DNA of 56,973 nt from NCBI GenBank assembly GCA_016930015.1, contig JAFGHR010000121.1, forward strand, positions 75,701-132,673, in the 5' to 3' direction. The DNA is from Anaerolineae bacterium. Its GTDB lineage: Bacteria; Chloroflexota; Anaerolineae; Aggregatilineales; Aggregatilineaceae. This document shows, in pieces, positions 54,241 to 56,973 of the stretch. The notes beneath the pieces were generated by a model. The model did no database searches, was not told the DNA's origin, and worked only from the letters and a program-made list of their open reading frames with translations. The position numbers and the translations under genes were made by a program. The stretch's first letter is position 1, and every line of letters begins with the position of its first letter.

Positions 54241-54769
54241 TCTGGAATGGTATTGTCGAGGAAAGCATAGAGAAGCCAATAGCGATAAGTCATTAATATA
54301 TGACACTAGCTCTGCGTTTGCCCCCAAGCTGGCCTGGTAACCCCACAACGAATTGTACACTTCACCTGCCCCGGATACTTGTCGGGCCGAGTAGCTGTTT
54401 TGCGATCACCAAATCAAGAGAGAGACACGCCTTAGCATTTCTAACCGCCAGTATAGGGGCCCGGCCCTTGGTTTACGCAAATTCACGACGTGACAAAAAG
54501 GTTAGAATATGGTTTGTTATATTGCCATTCCCTCATTATCTTTATATGAAAGGTTATTCATACTTTCCATCCTACCATGAATTTATCATGTTGTAAATTT
54601 ACATGAAGCTGACCTACCGCTTGTGTTACTTGTTTGAATCTATCAATTTATCAAAATATGTCAGGTGGGATGTCGGCGCCCCGTCGATGATTGCGTAACG
54701 GCTGGTATACCGGTCGATAAGGGTTGTGTCTGGATAGTACAGGTGTTTTTGGCGTGACACGGGCCGCTC

Positions 54770-55000
54770 AATCCATGCTCCTATCGGCTCCGTATAGGGT
54801 GATCAGTGGGTTGCCGTTGTGATGCCGTAGCAAAAGCAGTTGTCGGATCACCCCGTCCCAAGGCATGGTATACGTTCGTGGATAGTATCGATGCCGATGT
54901 CAGTAATGTGTTCCAAACCGATCACGATCGCTGGCAGATTGAGGTCATCGATCGTACCATCTTCGAATAGGTTTACAGGCTGTATGAAAGGCTCCGGGTG
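54770..55000 (-). pseudogene. Aminotransferase class V (cysteine desulfurase-like) remnant
   Basis: Two minus-strand frames that together read like the C-terminal third of a class V aminotransferase. The first gives FIQPVNLFEDGTIDDLNLPA and LEHITDIGIDTIHERI, the second, after a frameshift near 54860, gives VIRQLLLLRHHNGNPLITLYGAD and then stops. The family has a similar order (EDGT, NxPA, GLxxLxxIGxxxIHER, then LxxLRHxNGxPLxxLYG). The pyridoxal-phosphate Lys region is missing and no start is visible. It is a decayed gene fragment. Confidence 0.65.
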
Positions 55001-55066
55001 AATGGCTACCCGTCGAGTGCTATACCCGGCAGGCACTCCGTTTTTCTGGCGTTGAAGGAAACCGCG

Positions 55067-56356
55067 ATGACTGTTTCTCCACCTGCATTCCACATTATGA
55101 CCAAACCACGCGGGGCGATTTGTAATCTGGACTGCGACTATTGTTATTTTCTCTCGAAAGAACACTTATATCCCGGCAGCAGCTTCCGCATGTCTACCGA
55201 TGTGCTTGAAGCGTTCACGCAGCAGTATATCGAAGCTCAGCGTGTGCCGGAAGTCACGTTTTCCTGGCAGGGCGGCGAACCAACGTTAATGGGACTCGAC
55301 TTTTTCCGCCAGGCGATCGTGTTCCAGCAGCAGTACAAAAAGCCCGGCATGGTGATCAATAATGCGATCCAGACGAACGGCACCTTGCTAGATGATGAGT
55401 GGTGCGCGTTTTTTCACGAGCAAAATTTTCTGGTTGGCATCAGTCTTGATGGCCCGCCGGACCTGCATAACGTTTATCGCCATGACAAAGGGGGCAGACC
55501 AACCCATACACGCGTGATGCAGGGCATCCGGCTGCTGCAAAAACACCGGGTTGCCTTTAACGTCCTGACGTGTGTGCAGGCGGCCAATGCGCCGTATCCG
55601 CTCGATGTGTACCGTTTTCTGCGTGACGAGGTTGGCGCACAGTTTATCCAGCTCATCCCCATTGTCGAGCGCGACAATACGACCGGTTATCAAGAAGGTG
55701 CGGCGGTGACCGAACGCTCGGTTACCGGTAAGGCATACGGTGACTTTTTGATCGGCGTGTTTGACGAGTGGGTGCGGCGTGACGTTGGCCGTGTTTTTGT
55801 GCAGATTTTTGATATCGCGCTGGCGGCGTGGTCTGACAACCGGCCCGGTTTATGCGTTTTTGAAGAAACATGCGGGCTGGCGATGGCGCTGGAACACAAC
55901 GGCGATCTGTATGCCTGTGATCACTTTGTAGAACCCAACCACTATCTTGGTAATCTGTTAGAGGTTCCGGTGGTGGATATGGCGGTTTCTGGCCACCAAC
56001 GCCAGTTTGGCCTGGCCAAGCGTGATACACTGCCGCAGATGTGCCGTGAATGCGAGGTACAGTTTGTGTGTCATGGCGGCTGCCCCAAAAACCGGATTTT
56101 GACCACGCCGGACGGCGAGCCGGGCCTGAATTATCTGTGTGACGGTTACAAGGCATTTTTTAGCCACATCGATCACCCCATGCAGGTAATGACCGCCGAG
56201 TTACATAACCGGCGTCCCCCGGCGAATGTTATGCTTATCCTGGCACGCAAAGAAGCTGAACGGCGGCGTTTGTTCGAAAACGTGGGGCGGAATGATCCGT
56301 GCCCGTGTGGCAGCGGATTGAAGTATAAACATTGCTGCGGCAAAAAACGGCGCTGA
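55067..56356 (+). CDS. Anaerobic sulfatase-maturase-like radical SAM/SPASM protein with SEC-C tail
   Basis: 429 residues from ATG 55067 (the frame is open from GTG 54998 but the extra residues do not fit the family). Radical SAM cluster motif CNLDCDYCYF near residue 26, then SWQGGEPTLMG and ISLDGPPDLHN typical of sulfatase maturases. The SPASM region has CVFEETCG, CDHF and CRECEVQFVCHGGCPKNR. The last 20 residues form a SEC-C zinc motif (NDPCPCGSGLKYKHCC). The enzyme oxidises a Cys or Ser of sulfatases to formylglycine in the cytosol. No sulfatase is encoded in the window, so the partner is unknown. It is convergent with the Fur-family gene. Confidence 0.92.
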   Translation: MTVSPPAFHIMTKPRGAICNLDCDYCYFLSKEHLYPGSSFRMSTDVLEAFTQQYIEAQRVPEVTFSWQGGEPTLMGLDFFRQAIVFQQQYKKPGMVINNAIQTNGTLLDDEWCAFFHEQNFLVGISLDGPPDLHNVYRHDKGGRPTHTRVMQGIRLLQKHRVAFNVLTCVQAANAPYPLDVYRFLRDEVGAQFIQLIPIVERDNTTGYQEGAAVTERSVTGKAYGDFLIGVFDEWVRRDVGRVFVQIFDIALAAWSDNRPGLCVFEETCGLAMALEHNGDLYACDHFVEPNHYLGNLLEVPVVDMAVSGHQRQFGLAKRDTLPQMCRECEVQFVCHGGCPKNRILTTPDGEPGLNYLCDGYKAFFSHIDHPMQVMTAELHNRRPPANVMLILARKEAERRRLFENVGRNDPCPCGSGLKYKHCCGKKRR

Positions 56357-56415
56357 GTACGTATTCAGCCGGTTTTGTGTTTTTGCTCGCCGTATCACCA
56401 TGTGGATGATGAGTG

Positions 56416-56862
56416 TTATTGCTGGTTATGGCAGGCCCGGCACATGCCAAAAACCGCCATGTGATCGATGCGCGGCTCAAAACCGTACTCCTGGCGCAGG
56501 TGTTCACGCAGCGACGCCATAACGCTGTCGTCCACATCAATGACTGCGCCGCAGGACAGGCACACTAGATGATGGTGGCGGTTTGTGCCGAGAAGCTCGT
56601 ACACGATCCCACTGTGGCCCAGATCAGTTTGTGAGACGGTTTCGGCGTCTTTGAGCCATTGCAGGATACGGTAAATGGTCGGTTCTGTGAGATCGGTACT
56701 GTGCTGGTGTAGATGCTGGTGAATATCATGTACAGTCTGGTGACCGCCCAACGTGCATAGAGCGTCGATCACCAGCAGGCGCTGGATGGTCAGGCGCTCA
56801 CCGCGCTGCTTGAGTTTGCTGATGACGGCTTCTTTTGAGCTATTTGCTGCGGGTTGTAACAT
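56416..56862 (-). CDS. Fur-family metal or peroxide regulator
   Basis: 148 residues, full family length. Winged-helix DNA-binding part: LTIQRLLVIDALCTLGGHQTV, then EPTIYRILQWLKD. Metal-binding region HRHHHLVCLSCGAVIDVDD gives the His-rich site and the first Cys pair, and CGMCRACH near the C-terminus gives the second pair of the structural zinc. The features do not separate Fur, Zur and PerR. It is convergent with the radical SAM gene, 59 bp away, and its own upstream 111 bp (56863-56973) run to the window edge. Confidence 0.93.
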   Translation of the reverse strand: MLQPAANSSKEAVISKLKQRGERLTIQRLLVIDALCTLGGHQTVHDIHQHLHQHSTDLTEPTIYRILQWLKDAETVSQTDLGHSGIVYELLGTNRHHHLVCLSCGAVIDVDDSVMASLREHLRQEYGFEPRIDHMAVFGMCRACHNQQ

Positions 56863-56973
56863 TGGCTTTTCCAGGTACTCAGGTCTGTTCTGTAAGTTGT
56901 CGGTGTACGATATCTCACAATGATGAGGCTGGACTGACCCCCAGTTTAGTGAGCACTGACTTTGTCACGGCAC

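Larger units (their letters stand above)
54194..55066. other. 870-bp region without intact genes between the che operon and the radical SAM gene
   Basis: The left half (54241-54650) is AT-richer than its surroundings and holds nothing I can name. The right half (54770-55000) holds minus-strand pieces of an aminotransferase class V gene. A minus-strand frame at about 54653-54770 (YYPDTTLIDRYTSRYAIIDG) looks protein-like but is unassigned. Confidence 0.6.

Noticed and set aside
54300-54596. Open frame of about 98 codons in the decayed region
   Set aside because: Mixed composition with no motif, no ribosome-binding site and no neighbour context; treated as noncoding.

Overview
The window looks like a chromosomal segment of a Chloroflexota bacterium, most probably of the Anaerolineae type. 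This is inferred from gene content and style only: moderately high GC, a membrane-anchored YvcK protein, an archaeal-type phosphoglycerate mutase beside a gap-pgk-tpiA block with a Ser/Thr kinase inserted, MoxR/DUF58 and TIGR01906 proteins, and many GTG/TTG starts. No rRNA, tRNA or CRISPR array was recognised.

Layout. (1) 1-4208: end of a MoxR ATPase gene, a DUF58 protein, a membrane-fused spermidine-synthase-like protein and a TIGR01906 membrane protein, all on +. (2) 4226-12284: central carbon metabolism (apgM on -, then yvcK, gap, pgk, a PknB-like kinase and tpiA on +). (3) 12302-16006: an M50-like membrane protein with a repetitive charged tail, a WecA/TagO-type priming glycosyltransferase and upp. 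(4) 16098-18473: a compact phosphorelay operon of three overlapping genes, whose first protein is a LuxR-type regulator with a histidine-kinase dimerisation helix pair at its end. (5) 18584-26757: a very large polytopic membrane protein, a zinc alcohol dehydrogenase, a double-GNAT protein and a secreted GH116 glycosidase. (6) 26844-43319: an envelope or extracellular polysaccharide locus. It has a GDP-mannose 3,5-epimerase-like protein, a Wzx-type flippase, five stand-alone glycosyltransferases, a polymerase/ligase-like protein fused to a sixth glycosyltransferase, a hexapeptide acetyltransferase, two sulfotransferase-like proteins, a SanA/YdcF-like protein and two methyltransferases. Its left end carries a diverged pair of about 95-bp direct repeats and an IS3 transposase wreck. 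(7) 43401-45635: a Sec-exported Ca-binding (RTX-like) repeat protein. (8) 46013-54193: a chemosensory operon on - (CheY-like, RsbT-like, pseudo-receiver/roadblock, CheR-TPR, CheW, CheA-REC, CheB, CheW), with no methyl-accepting receptor and no flagellar gene in view. (9) 54194-56973: a decayed region with an aminotransferase class V remnant, then an anaerobic sulfatase-maturase-like radical SAM protein with a SEC-C tail and a Fur-family regulator.

How they fit together. The WecA-type enzyme could prime a lipid carrier, the glycosyltransferases would extend the unit, acetyl, methyl and sulfo groups could decorate it, and the flippase and polymerase/ligase protein would export and assemble it. 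The epimerase suggests an L-galactose- or L-gulose-type precursor. The most unusual parts are the chemosensory operon, with a receiver that has lost its phosphorylation site and is joined to a roadblock domain next to a degenerate RsbT-like protein; the regulator/DHp fusion; and the polymerase/glycosyltransferase fusion in a potentially sulfated glycan locus. Many CDS starts were moved downstream of the longest frame where a ribosome-binding site or family alignment supports it; these choices are stated per gene.
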